A stretch of DNA of 63,307 nucleotides from Polluticaenibacter yanchengensis. GTDB lineage: Bacteria > Bacteroidota > Bacteroidia > Chitinophagales > Chitinophagaceae. Under the pieces are notes generated by a model. That model worked only from the letters and a program-made list of their open reading frames with translations, had not been told where the DNA came from and did not search any database. Of the stretch, positions 36,355-45,637 are shown in pieces. A program made the translations under genes and the position numbers. The stretch lies in NCBI GenBank assembly GCA_027854065.1, contig JAQGEF010000022.1, positions 1-63,307 of the forward strand, in the 5' to 3' direction. The first letter of the stretch is position 1; every line of letters starts with the position of its first letter.

Positions 36355-37533
36355 ATGTCATTATATGCCCAACGTGGTGTAAGTGCACAAAAAGAAGAAG
36401 TGCACGCAGCCGTTAAAAATTTAGATAAGGGATTATATCCAAAAGCGTTCTGTAAAATATATCCGGATTATTTATCCAATGATGATAACTGGGTAAATAT
36501 TATGCATGCGGATGGTGCCGGTACTAAAAGTATATTGGCATATTTATACTGGAAAGAAACCGGGGACATCAGTGTGTGGAAAGGCATTGCCCAGGATGCG
36601 GTGGTAATGAACCTGGATGATTTGTTATGTGTGGGTGTTTACGATAATATTATTTTCAACAGTACGATTGACAGAAATAAAAAACTGATTCCCGGCGAAG
36701 TAATTAAAGCTGTGATTGACGGCACCCAGGAATTATTTGATACGCTTGCCCAATATGGCGTCAATATAAAATATCTTGGTGGCGAAACGGCAGATGTCGG
36801 GGATGTTGTAAGAACCATTGCCGTAAACGGAACAATGAGTGTAAGATGGCCTAAAGACAAATTAATTACAAACGAAAAAATTAAGGCAGGACAGGTGATT
36901 GTTGGATTATCCAGTTATGGCACCAGTAATTACGAAACCACTTACAACAGCGGTTTGGGCAGTAATGGTTTAACCAGCGCACGCCATGATGTATTAAACA
37001 AATATTACGCAGACAATTATAAAGAAACCTATGAAGGGTCATTAAGCAGCGATGTGGTATATATTGGTAAACACAGGATGACAGATGCTGCTCCAAATGA
37101 AGGTGATACCGCCGGGCTGAATATCGGGCAGCTATTGTTAAGCCCTACCAGAACCTATGCACCAATTTTAAAAATGTTACTGACAGAGCATTTCGATAAA
37201 ATAAAAGGCCTGGTTCACTGCAGCGGAGGTGGACAGACAAAATGTATGAAGTTTATGCCGGAAGGGGTAAAAGTCATTAAAGACAACATTATTGCGCCTC
37301 CTTATATTTTTGATTTAATTCAACAATGCAGCGGGTCCAACCCGTTTGAAATGTACCAGGTTTTTAATATGGGTTGTCGCCTGGAAATTTATACAGAGCC
37401 GGAAAATGCCGATGCTATTATTGAAATATCGAAATCGTTCGGTGTTCATGCGCAGGTAATAGGCCGTGTAGTAGAAGAGGATGAATTGACTTTAGAAATA
37501 ACAACAATAGACGGCAAGTCTGTTATCTATTAA
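36355..37533 (+). CDS. purM: Phosphoribosylformylglycinamidine cyclo-ligase (AIR synthase)
   Basis: Closes the imidazole ring of AIR in de novo purine synthesis, using ATP. The 392-residue chain matches the Bacteroidota form of PurM: YAQRGVSAQKEEVHAAVKNL at the start, HADGAGTKSILAYL, AVVMNLDDLLCVGV, GGETADVGDVVRT for the phosphate and metal site, and HCSGGGQTKCMKF. It is a single gene with a clear terminator and no other pur genes nearby. Confidence 0.95.
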   Translation: MSLYAQRGVSAQKEEVHAAVKNLDKGLYPKAFCKIYPDYLSNDDNWVNIMHADGAGTKSILAYLYWKETGDISVWKGIAQDAVVMNLDDLLCVGVYDNIIFNSTIDRNKKLIPGEVIKAVIDGTQELFDTLAQYGVNIKYLGGETADVGDVVRTIAVNGTMSVRWPKDKLITNEKIKAGQVIVGLSSYGTSNYETTYNSGLGSNGLTSARHDVLNKYYADNYKETYEGSLSSDVVYIGKHRMTDAAPNEGDTAGLNIGQLLLSPTRTYAPILKMLLTEHFDKIKGLVHCSGGGQTKCMKFMPEGVKVIKDNIIAPPYIFDLIQQCSGSNPFEMYQVFNMGCRLEIYTEPENADAIIEISKSFGVHAQVIGRVVEEDELTLEITTIDGKSVIY

Positions 37534-37552
37534 TCTTTGATACATTAATATC

Positions 37553-37589
37553 AAAAAAGCACGGACATAAATTTTGTTCGTGCTTTTTT
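37553..37589 (+). terminator. purM terminator
   Basis: AAAAAAGCACGGA pairs with TTCGTGCTTTTTT around an 11-base loop. The following stretch to 37835 contains no gene that I can support. Confidence 0.85.
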
Positions 37590-37835
37590 AATGGAATTAA
37601 ATAGAGCTGCCTCCACCTTTTTCAGATTTTAAACGCGCCCCACTTCCAGCATTCTAACCAAAGTAATTCAAGCATGGTGTTATAAGCAACAGCCAACCAT
37701 TCTCCGCTTACACAACCTTAAAATAGTAGTACAAAAGATGAACGGAGCGTCGCAACAATGTCCAATAGTTAATTAAATGATGACTCAATAAAAAAGATAC
37801 GGGATAAAAAGTAAATGAATATATACTAAAACAAA

Positions 37836-37864
37836 AAAATGGTTTCCATTAGGGAAACCATTTT
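37836..37864 (-). terminator. Terminator of the OmpA-type gene
   Basis: AAAATGGTTTCC and GGAAACCATTTT form a perfect 12-bp stem with loop ATTAG; on the minus strand it follows the stop by 22 bases and ends in a T run. Confidence 0.88.
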
Positions 37865-37886
37865 CTATATAATACAATATATGATC

Positions 37887-39203
37887 TTAGAAGTTCTTAA
37901 CGCTTAACTCTACACGACGGTTTTTAGTACGACCTGCAGCAGTTGCATTGGTATCAACTGGTTTGTCCTGACCAAAACCTTCTGAAATAATGCGGCTTTC
38001 ATCGATACCTTTGCTTACAATGTAAGCTTTAACCGCAGCAGCACGTTGTTCTGATAAAATTTGATTTTTATCTGCTTTACCTGTGTTATCTGTATGACCT
38101 GCAATATTCAATTTCAGGCTTGGATCTTCTTTAAGCGCTGCAACAACACTATTTAAGTGTGTGTTAGATTTAGCTAATAATTTAGCGCTTCCGGTAGCAA
38201 AATAAATATTACCTGCTGCTTTGTTAATTTTCTCAATGACTTCTTTTTTAATTTCCGGACAACCGTGATTTTCTTTAACACCGGCTACTAACGGGCATTT
38301 ATCTTCTTCATCATTGATGCCATCGCCATCCGTATCAGGAATCGGGCAACCCTGATATTTAGCGATACCTTTTACTTTAGGACATTTGTCTTCTTCATCA
38401 TTGATGCCATCACCGTCAGTATCCGGAATCGGACAACCCTGATATTTAGCGATACCTTTCTGGTTAGGACATTTATCTTCTTCGTCATTGATGCCATCAC
38501 CATCACTATCCGGGATCGGGCAACCATTGTATTTAGCTAAACCTGCTACATTCGGACATTTATCTTTTGCATCCGGAACGCCATCTCCATCTGTATCAAC
38601 AGGAGTATTATCTACAACCGGCAAAGGTTTTACTGCTTTTACAGGTTGTGCAAATACATTTTGTGAAACACCAAACGAGAAGAAAAGATTGTTTGGCAAT
38701 TTAGCTTCGCTAAAACTTACACGATAGTTAGCTAAAGCGTGGAAATAAGTTTCGTTGGCAAGATTGAACTGGATACCAAAGCCCAATGGTGCATAAGCAT
38801 TAAAGTTATTGGCACTATAGTTACCGATGCCGGCACCTGCAGTTAAAAATGGGTTTATGGCTACATTGTCTTTAAACATACGAATATGAAATGCACCTTC
38901 TAATTCGTTGCTGTAATCTTTTAACTTAGGGAATGAAGAAGTAAATTTCGGGCTGAAAGCACCGTTATATCTGATTGAATAATCTAAATGACTGGTAATA
39001 CCCTGATGCCAGTAAGCAGAAAAACCAGGAATCAAATCTTTAAACTGCATGGTTTTTAAACCATCGCTAAAGTTAGTATTTTTGATATTGGTAGGTGTAT
39101 TATAGTCAACTAGATTAAAACTGAAACCAATAGCACCTTTCTTCTGCGCGGAACCTGTTATTGCTAACGCAGCAAATACAACAGGTAATAAAATTTTTTT
39201 CAT
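37887..39203 (-). CDS. OmpA-family outer-membrane protein with thrombospondin type 3 repeats
   Basis: Cell-envelope structural protein anchoring the outer membrane to peptidoglycan. The 438 residues comprise a signal peptide (MKKILLPVVFAALAITGSAQ) and an 8-stranded barrel (about 25-190). Four calcium-binding thrombospondin-type-3 repeats follow, each with DxDGDGIxDxxDKCP and GCPIPD (about 200-310). The OmpA peptidoglycan-binding domain runs from about 320 to the end (IYFATGSAKL, NIAGHTDNTG, LSEQRAAAVKAYI, TKNRRVELSV). Its expression probably uses the consensus -7 box upstream. Confidence 0.93.
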   Translation of the reverse strand: MKKILLPVVFAALAITGSAQKKGAIGFSFNLVDYNTPTNIKNTNFSDGLKTMQFKDLIPGFSAYWHQGITSHLDYSIRYNGAFSPKFTSSFPKLKDYSNELEGAFHIRMFKDNVAINPFLTAGAGIGNYSANNFNAYAPLGFGIQFNLANETYFHALANYRVSFSEAKLPNNLFFSFGVSQNVFAQPVKAVKPLPVVDNTPVDTDGDGVPDAKDKCPNVAGLAKYNGCPIPDSDGDGINDEEDKCPNQKGIAKYQGCPIPDTDGDGINDEEDKCPKVKGIAKYQGCPIPDTDGDGINDEEDKCPLVAGVKENHGCPEIKKEVIEKINKAAGNIYFATGSAKLLAKSNTHLNSVVAALKEDPSLKLNIAGHTDNTGKADKNQILSEQRAAAVKAYIVSKGIDESRIISEGFGQDKPVDTNATAAGRTKNRRVELSVKNF

Positions 39204-39290
39204 GATTAATTACTTAATTTGTGGATTTAGACCATTTTTGTGCCTTTAGGGTTGCATTTATCATTTAAAATAGTTTTCCTGAAGGCGGTG

Positions 39291-39298
39291 CAAATTTA
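39291..39298 (-). promoter_or_regulatory. -7 box for the OmpA-type gene
   Basis: On the minus strand TAAATTTG followed by C is a full consensus match, 88 bases before the start codon. Confidence 0.5.
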
Positions 39299-39376
39299 TA
39301 CGCTTAATAGTTCTTAACACTTTTTAAAAGGTTAATAATTGTAAAAATTATAACATATTTATTATAAAAACTATTT

Positions 39377-40147
39377 TCAGGAAGAAAAAACTGAAGATTT
39401 TATAATTTCATCTGTCAATAGCCGGTAAACACGGCTTAGCTCCTCGCTTGAACTGAGTATAGATAAATGCTGGTTAATGGTACCAACATCCTTTCTTATT
39501 GCAGGTCCGGTTTGCAATATTTCGGGAGAAAAATGATATAACCTGTTACCGGTTTCTGCAATAATCGGCATCAGTAACTTAAAGTCAACCCCTTGTTCTT
39601 CACAAAATTGATGAGTCAGGCTATACAGGTAATTCGTAAAATTATTAACTACTACAGCCGACACATGTAGTTTTAATCTTTCTGTACTATTCAGGAATTG
39701 AAACTGAGGAGATATTAATTGTGCGGTTTCACTTAAAAGAGTTTTATCTTCTTCAAGATTGCTTTCTAACAGTACCGGAACTTCTACCTGGTCCGTGGTA
39801 TATTTATTTATGCTTTGTAAGGGATATATCACACCGGAATGTTCGAATTTCCCGTTTAAAATACTCAACGGCTTAGCGCCGGAAGTATGCACCACAATGC
39901 CGTTTACAGGCGGCATTTGTGAAGCGACTTCAGCAATTGCATCATCGGAGACCGCTATTAAATACAGGTCCGCAGTTTTATCTAGTTGATCAAAATTGTT
40001 AATTGGTCCGGCATTAACGGAGGCAGCAAGACCTGTAATGGCTTCCAACCTGCGGCCAAAAACCTGGACAACTTCCGCTCCGCCAGACGATAGTTTTTTA
40101 GCAAAAAAAACGGCGACTTTTCCCGAACCAATTATTACCACTTTCAT
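39377..40147 (-). CDS. Rossmann-fold DUF2520 protein
   Basis: A 256-residue protein with an N-terminal NAD(P)-binding Rossmann domain (MKVVIIGSGKVAVFFAKKL) and a C-terminal helical DUF2520 domain resembling the 6-phosphogluconate dehydrogenase tail (LHVSAVVVNNFTNYLYSLTH). Similar in plan to reductases of the F420/NADP and pyrroline-carboxylate-reductase kind, but no reaction is established for it. It follows thrC by 19 bases and is probably transcribed with the threonine operon. Confidence 0.85.
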   Translation of the reverse strand: MKVVIIGSGKVAVFFAKKLSSGGAEVVQVFGRRLEAITGLAASVNAGPINNFDQLDKTADLYLIAVSDDAIAEVASQMPPVNGIVVHTSGAKPLSILNGKFEHSGVIYPLQSINKYTTDQVEVPVLLESNLEEDKTLLSETAQLISPQFQFLNSTERLKLHVSAVVVNNFTNYLYSLTHQFCEEQGVDFKLLMPIIAETGNRLYHFSPEILQTGPAIRKDVGTINQHLSILSSSEELSRVYRLLTDEIIKSSVFSS

Positions 40148-40166
40148 CTTACAAATGTAACGGCAT

Positions 40167-41465
40167 TTATCTTTTTAAAAGATAGCTTTTAAATGCTTCA
40201 AAGTCCGGAGCTAAAAAAGTACTTTGCTTGCTTCTCTCTCTCAAAACTTTAATATTTTCAGACCATTCGATTTCTATCCCTAACAATGCCTCTATCGTTT
40301 CAGGAAATTTTACAGGATGGGCCGTTCCTAAAATAATGCCCCAGTCATCAGCTTTTAAGTAGTCATTCAACGCCGTGTAAGCGACTGCCGCATGCGGGTC
40401 CAGCAGGTAACGGTCATTTTCATATACCTGCTTTATGGTTGTTTTTGTACGATCATCGCTGACACTTACGCTGGTCATCATATCTTTCAAATGCATTACT
40501 TTCTGATGATATAATTCCAGTATGCGTACAAAATTGCTTGGCGCGGATACATCCATCGCGTTGCTTATGGTGGCTACTGTTTTATTGGCAATATAGCTTC
40601 CGGATTCTAAAAATCTTGGTATTGTATCATTACTGTTACAGGCGGCAATAAAATGCTTTACGGGCATGCCGCTGATGTGCGCCAGGATACCTGCACAGAT
40701 ATTGCCGAAATTACCGCTTGGTACACATATCACCGGTGCCTCGCTTTTATTTAACCGGGACCATGCCTGGTAAGCAAACCAATAGTATAATTGCTGCGGC
40801 AACCACCGTGCCACATTAATGGAATTGGCTGAGGTTAACTGCAAATGGCCATTAATGTCCTTATCGCCAAATGCCTGCTTGACCAATGCCTGGCAGTCGT
40901 CGAAATCACCATTTACTTCCAATGCTGTTATATTTGAAGCACAGGTGGTCAGCTGCAGTTCCTGCACATTACTTACCTTACCACTGGGATAAAGTATCAC
41001 CACTTTGACGCCTGTCACATTTTCAAAACCATTGGCAACAGCACCACCGGTATCCCCGCTTGTGGCTACCAAAACAGTTGTGTCCCTGGTATTTTCTTTA
41101 TTGAAATACCCCAGGCAACGGCTCATAAACCGGGCACCGACATCTTTAAATGCCAGTGTCGGGCCATGAAACAATTCTAAAATATACCGGTTGGTATTTA
41201 TTGCCTCTAATGGAAAATCAAAGTTTACCGTTTCTGAAACGATTTGTCTAAGCACTTCGTCCGGGATAGAACTGCCCACATAAGGTTTCATTATTTTAAA
41301 CGCCAGTTCCTCTTTTGGAAGCGCTAGTAACTCTTCCAGGTCCTGGCTGCTATATGCCGGAATGGATTCCGGGAAGAACAATCCTTTTTCAGCACCCTGC
41401 CCTTTTATACAAGCCGTTTTAAAATCGACAATTTCTTCCGGTTTATTGATGTTGTAATATTTCAT
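40167..41465 (-). CDS. thrC: Threonine synthase
   Basis: PLP enzyme that converts O-phosphohomoserine to threonine. The 432 residues match the class with KYYNINKPEEIVDFKTACIKG at the start, the PLP-lysine in LAFKDVGARFMSRCL, the phosphate-binding ATSGDTGGAVANGF, and GNFGNICAGILA. It is the third of the thrA-thrB-thrC set; 196 bases separate it from thrB, longer than other gaps in the operon, with a small CCTCTTGAGAGG hairpin there but no T run. Confidence 0.96.
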   Translation of the reverse strand: MKYYNINKPEEIVDFKTACIKGQGAEKGLFFPESIPAYSSQDLEELLALPKEELAFKIMKPYVGSSIPDEVLRQIVSETVNFDFPLEAINTNRYILELFHGPTLAFKDVGARFMSRCLGYFNKENTRDTTVLVATSGDTGGAVANGFENVTGVKVVILYPSGKVSNVQELQLTTCASNITALEVNGDFDDCQALVKQAFGDKDINGHLQLTSANSINVARWLPQQLYYWFAYQAWSRLNKSEAPVICVPSGNFGNICAGILAHISGMPVKHFIAACNSNDTIPRFLESGSYIANKTVATISNAMDVSAPSNFVRILELYHQKVMHLKDMMTSVSVSDDRTKTTIKQVYENDRYLLDPHAAVAYTALNDYLKADDWGIILGTAHPVKFPETIEALLGIEIEWSENIKVLRERSKQSTFLAPDFEAFKSYLLKR

Positions 41466-41661
41466 TTTCTTTTTTATTTGCGCTCCTTTTTAAAGAGCAA
41501 GCTTTCTCCCCTACCAACCACCTAAGTCCATCAGGCAAATGACCAATAGAATTTTAGTATTGGCAGCTGCCCGCATTAAAATACTTTTAGCCTCTCAAGA
41601 GGTAAGAATCTAATATTTGAATCATTTGCAGTCATTCTAATATTTTACCAACAATTACTAC

Positions 41662-42606
41662 TTATTCACTACTTATTATTTTCACCCCTTCATTATTGAT
41701 GGTAGTTACATACGTGTGACGGCTTAAATTAATTTCGTCGTAAATCTCCTGCATCGACAGTTCAATTTTCTTAGCCGTTTCAAGATGATCGCTGAGCATA
41801 AAAATAGAAGGGCCGGAACCGGAAATACCGCCACCCAATGCACCTGCTATTTTCGCTTTCGCTTTTACTTCATCGAATTTCGGGATTAAAATACTGCGGA
41901 CCGGTTCAATAATATAATCCTCTAAACTACGGCCGATCAACTGGTAGTCTTTTTGTAAAATACCCGCCACCAATCCTGCGATATTGCCCCATTGCTTAAT
42001 GGCTGTTTTTAGTTCAATCTGTTTTTTCAGGATCGCCCGGGCATCAGATGTTTTTACTTCTATTTGCGGATGAACAATGGTGACATATAATTCAGGAGAA
42101 GCCAGCGGAATAATATCCAAAGGCGCAATTGACCGAATCAATGTAATGCCGCCATAAATGCATGGGGCAATATTATCGGCATGTTTCACCCCTGTGGCCA
42201 CTTTCTCGCCCAGCATGGCGTATTGTACCAATTCCTCTTTGGAGAAAATATGTCCTAATAAATGATTGGCACCGACCACTGCCCCTGCTGCACTGGCAGC
42301 ACTGCTTCCAATACCGCTACCAGGTTTTATATTCTTAGTGATCTTTAAATGGAAACCGATTTTATGCTCTTTATGATCTTCTATTATAGCTAATAAAGGC
42401 ATACCTGCCACATTATCTTCCGGTTTAGTGGGTAAATGATAAACCGGATCAGGTTCTATTACCACCGTACCAGAATCGGTAAGCGTCAATTCCATTATGT
42501 CGCAAGGTTCGTGCAGGCAGAAGCCCAGTATATCGAAACCGCATACCAGATTGGCAACAGTGCCGGGCGCGTGAATTTCTATTTTGTGTCCGAATTTTAA
42601 GCTCAT
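41662..42606 (-). CDS. thrB: Homoserine kinase
   Basis: Phosphorylates homoserine for threonine synthase. The 314-residue GHMP kinase has VANLVCGFDILGFCL near the start, the ATP-binding loop KPGSGIGSSAASAAG (motif P-x3-G-x-GSSAAS) and the C-terminal AKIAGALGGGISGSGPS motif. It follows thrA by 12 bases. Confidence 0.95.
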   Translation of the reverse strand: MSLKFGHKIEIHAPGTVANLVCGFDILGFCLHEPCDIMELTLTDSGTVVIEPDPVYHLPTKPEDNVAGMPLLAIIEDHKEHKIGFHLKITKNIKPGSGIGSSAASAAGAVVGANHLLGHIFSKEELVQYAMLGEKVATGVKHADNIAPCIYGGITLIRSIAPLDIIPLASPELYVTIVHPQIEVKTSDARAILKKQIELKTAIKQWGNIAGLVAGILQKDYQLIGRSLEDYIIEPVRSILIPKFDEVKAKAKIAGALGGGISGSGPSIFMLSDHLETAKKIELSMQEIYDEINLSRHTYVTTINNEGVKIISSE

Positions 42607-42618
42607 CTTATTGTTATA

Positions 42619-45063
42619 TTAGTGAGATGCTACACGCATCATATCTGCAAATACACCCGAAGCGGTGACATCAGCACCGGCACCGGCTCCCTTTATTACC
42701 AATGGTTGTTCAGGATAACGGTTGGTATAAAACAATACAATATTGTCTTTGCCAAACAGGTTGTACAAATCGTGGTTCTCAGGAATTTCCTGCAAACCGA
42801 CATTGGCTTTACCGTTATCAAACGTCGCTACAAATTTCAGCTTACAGCCATTTGCTGCCGCTTTGTCGTAAATGGCTTTAAAGTGGGCTTCCTGTATTGA
42901 CATTTCTTTGTAGAAATCTTCTACAGAACCATCAAAACAACTTGCAGGCAGGAATCCGTTGTTGTCAATATCTTCCATATTTAACGCATAACCGGCTTCA
43001 CGTGCCAGTATTAAAATCTTACGCATCACATCTGTACCACCCAGGTCCAGCCTTGGGTCCGGCTCAGTAAAGCCTTCCGCCTGTGCCTGCCTTACCACTT
43101 CACTGAATGGTTTGGTGCCGTCATAGTTATTGAATACAAAATTTAAGGTACCACTGAGTACTGCCTGGATTTTATTGACCACATCACCTGTTTTTATCAG
43201 GTCGTTCAATGTACCGATTATTGGCAAGGCAGCCCCTACGTTGGTTTCAAATAAAAACGGCGCATTGTAGATATTCGACAAATGTTTGAGTTCAAGATAC
43301 TCCCAGTAGCCTGCCGAAGCCGCAATTTTGTTACAGGCCACTACTGATACCGATTTTTTTATCAGTTTCGCATAGGTACGGGCTACCTCTGCATGAGCTG
43401 TACAATCTATAAAAACACTATTGCGCAGGTTCAATGCAATAATCTCATCCGTAAACTTTTCTACATCTGAAGTATGGCCGTACTCTCCCAGTTCCTTTTC
43501 AAAATCATTCTCTAATATACCGATTGGTTTTACCAGCATTTTCCTGCTGTTCGCAACGCCTATAACATTTAATTGTACATTGTGTTTATCCGCCAGGTAT
43601 TGTTTTTGCCTGCTGATTTGTTGCAGTAATTTTTTGCCGACATTACCAACACCGGAAACAAAAATGTTCAGTTGCTTTTTAGATGCTTCAAAGAATACTT
43701 CATGTAAAACGTTTACCGCTTTTTTAATATCAGCATTGCTGATAACTGCCGAAATATTTCTTTCAGAAGAACCTTGTGCGATAGCCCTGATATTAATGCC
43801 GTTTTTACCTAAAGTAGAAAACATTAAGCCACTTGTACCCGGCATGCTCTTCATTTTATCGCCTACCACAGCAATAATTGCCATATCAGATTCTATTTCT
43901 ACCGGGTAAATAATCCCTTTTTCTATATAGTTATCAAATACTGAATCAATGGCGACTTTGGCCCTTAAGCTATCGTGTTCGTTGATGGCAACGGTGATGG
44001 AATGCTCGGAACTGCTTTGGGTAATTAAAATGACATTGATATGGTCGTTTGCCAGAGCTTCAAATAATAGTTTAGAAAAACCGGGAATCCCTACCATGCC
44101 ACTGCCTTCTAATGTTAGTATGGCTACTTTATTAATGCTTGAAATGCCCTTTATCCTGTCACTGCCATTACTGTAGTCACTTAATAAAAGCGTACCTGCA
44201 TCTTCCGGCTTAAAAGTGTTTTTTATAGCCGTTGGAATTTCCAGGTCCATTACAGGCTGAATGGTTGGCGGGTAAATGACTTTAGCGCCAAAATGTGACA
44301 ATTCCATTGCTTCTTTATAAGTCAGGTAAGCAATTGGTTTGGCATTAGTCACCACCCTCGGGTCTGCAGTCATCATACCGCTAACATCAGTCCAGATTTC
44401 CAGTGATTTTACTTTTAAAGCGCTGGCAAAAATAGCCGCTGTATAATCGCTGCCGCCACGCCCTAAAGTGGTGGTATTTCCATTACTGTTAGAAGCTATA
44501 AAGCCTGGTGCAACAAATACCCTGGCTTTGGCAGCTTTAAAATACAAGGCGATATTTTCATCGGTAAATGATTTCAGCACATTGGCATAACCAAATTTCG
44601 AATCTGTTTTTATCAATTCCCTGGAATCTACCCAGGCAGCCTCTGCACTTAAGTCCGAAAAATAGGCGGCTATGATCCTGGAACTCATCAACTCTCCAAA
44701 ACTTACGACTTTGTCCCTCGTTTTCGGAGATAGTTCCTGTAATTTGTAAATGCCATCCAGTAATTCCTCCAACTCGTTGCACAATTGTTTTATTTCACTT
44801 AAAACAGCACTTTGCTTTTGTAAAGCAACTAATTCTTTTATACAATATAGATGGGCTTTTTCAATGCCCTGGTGGATCTCTTTATACTGGTAATCGCCGG
44901 TACTAGCGAATGATGATGCTTTTAAAAGTAAATCTGTAACACCGGAAAAAGCGGAAACGACCACAATCAGTTTTTCGGGCTGGTCTTTAAAAACAATAGA
45001 AGCTACTTTTTTTATATTGATTGCATTGGCAACTGAAGTACCTCCAAACTTGAGAACTTTCAT
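42619..45063 (-). CDS. thrA: Bifunctional aspartate kinase/homoserine dehydrogenase
   Basis: First and third steps of the threonine branch. The 814 residues run: aspartate kinase (MKVLKFGGTSVANAINI, then GRGGSDYTAAIFASAL), two ACT regulatory domains (about 310-460, e.g. GMVGIPGFSKLLFEAL), and homoserine dehydrogenase from about 470 (FVSGVGNVGKKLLQQIS) with the catalytic-domain signature AVLSGTLNFVFNN and GFTEPDPRLDLGGTDVMRK. The fused form is the same plan as E. coli ThrA. Threonine feedback through the ACT domains is expected. The leader peptide ORF lies 92 bases upstream. Confidence 0.96.
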   Translation of the reverse strand: MKVLKFGGTSVANAINIKKVASIVFKDQPEKLIVVVSAFSGVTDLLLKASSFASTGDYQYKEIHQGIEKAHLYCIKELVALQKQSAVLSEIKQLCNELEELLDGIYKLQELSPKTRDKVVSFGELMSSRIIAAYFSDLSAEAAWVDSRELIKTDSKFGYANVLKSFTDENIALYFKAAKARVFVAPGFIASNSNGNTTTLGRGGSDYTAAIFASALKVKSLEIWTDVSGMMTADPRVVTNAKPIAYLTYKEAMELSHFGAKVIYPPTIQPVMDLEIPTAIKNTFKPEDAGTLLLSDYSNGSDRIKGISSINKVAILTLEGSGMVGIPGFSKLLFEALANDHINVILITQSSSEHSITVAINEHDSLRAKVAIDSVFDNYIEKGIIYPVEIESDMAIIAVVGDKMKSMPGTSGLMFSTLGKNGINIRAIAQGSSERNISAVISNADIKKAVNVLHEVFFEASKKQLNIFVSGVGNVGKKLLQQISRQKQYLADKHNVQLNVIGVANSRKMLVKPIGILENDFEKELGEYGHTSDVEKFTDEIIALNLRNSVFIDCTAHAEVARTYAKLIKKSVSVVACNKIAASAGYWEYLELKHLSNIYNAPFLFETNVGAALPIIGTLNDLIKTGDVVNKIQAVLSGTLNFVFNNYDGTKPFSEVVRQAQAEGFTEPDPRLDLGGTDVMRKILILAREAGYALNMEDIDNNGFLPASCFDGSVEDFYKEMSIQEAHFKAIYDKAAANGCKLKFVATFDNGKANVGLQEIPENHDLYNLFGKDNIVLFYTNRYPEQPLVIKGAGAGADVTASGVFADMMRVASH

Positions 45064-45123
45064 TTGTATGTGATATTGAAACTTTAAAATAAATTAAACA
45101 GAAATCTGACAGTGTATGTCGGC

Positions 45124-45174
45124 GGCTTATGATAAGCCCAATGGCAATATAGAAATTATAACCCCAATGGGGTT
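45124..45174 (-). promoter_or_regulatory. Hairpins at and after the end of the thr leader ORF
   Basis: Two stems on the thrA-coding strand: AACCCC(ATT)GGGGTT spanning the last leader codons and reaching its stop, and GGCTTA(TCA)TAAGCC about 20 bases later. A weaker CAGA/TCTG pair followed by TTTAATTTATTTT lies nearer thrA. No textbook terminator with a long T run is seen, so the mechanism could be transcriptional attenuation or translation-linked control. Confidence 0.5.
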
Positions 45175-45251
45175 GTGCCTGTTGTGGTAATAATAGCAGA
45201 TACAGTATTGCCAATGATCATATACCCGCTTAAAAGCGAAATATTCATCAT
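45156..45251 (-). CDS. thrL: Putative threonine-operon leader peptide
   Basis: A 31-codon ORF in the thrA upstream region. It begins Met-Met-Asn-Ile, and codons 20-27 read Ile-Ile-Thr-Thr-Thr-Gly-Thr-Thr. The two amino acids that control E. coli thrL are thus concentrated in one run. Of 31 codons, six are Thr and five are Ile. It lies in the same orientation as thrA, 92 bases upstream, between a consensus promoter and small hairpins. A second ATG at codon 2 could be the true start. The symbol is by analogy; no homology to the E. coli peptide is claimed beyond composition and position. Confidence 0.7.
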   Translation of the reverse strand: MMNISLLSGYMIIGNTVSAIITTTGTTPLGL

Positions 45252-45316
45252 TTGGTCATTTGTATTTTCTAAATTAATATTAAACATTGTGTTTGTGTCA
45301 ATTGCCTTAATGAAAA

Positions 45317-45343
45317 CAAATATATAGACTTATTATCAGTCAA
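45317..45343 (-). promoter_or_regulatory. Bacteroidota-type promoter of the thr operon
   Basis: On the minus strand TTGAC at 45339-45343 (a -33 TTG) is followed after 16 bases by TATATTTG, a full -7 match, at 45317-45324. Transcription would begin roughly 60 bases before the leader ORF. Confidence 0.6.
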
Positions 45344-45637
45344 CCGCTACTTTTCAATTAATTATTCAACAACTCATTTCATTTATTAGAAATTAGACAA
45401 TGTAATTAGGCCTATTTTTGAATATTTTCAAAACAGCATATACTTTATTAACAATCATATACTTAGAGAGAAATAATTGTGGGGTTAAAATATTTTTATT
45501 TCTTTTAGCGGGTAGAGTTCAATAAAATTATTGATGATTAAGTTGATTAAAAATCAAGGGTTAACAATCCCTTTTCTTAAAATAGTCCGAAGATGATTAT
45601 TTTCGCACATCGTATTTAAAGTTAAAATACCTCTTTA

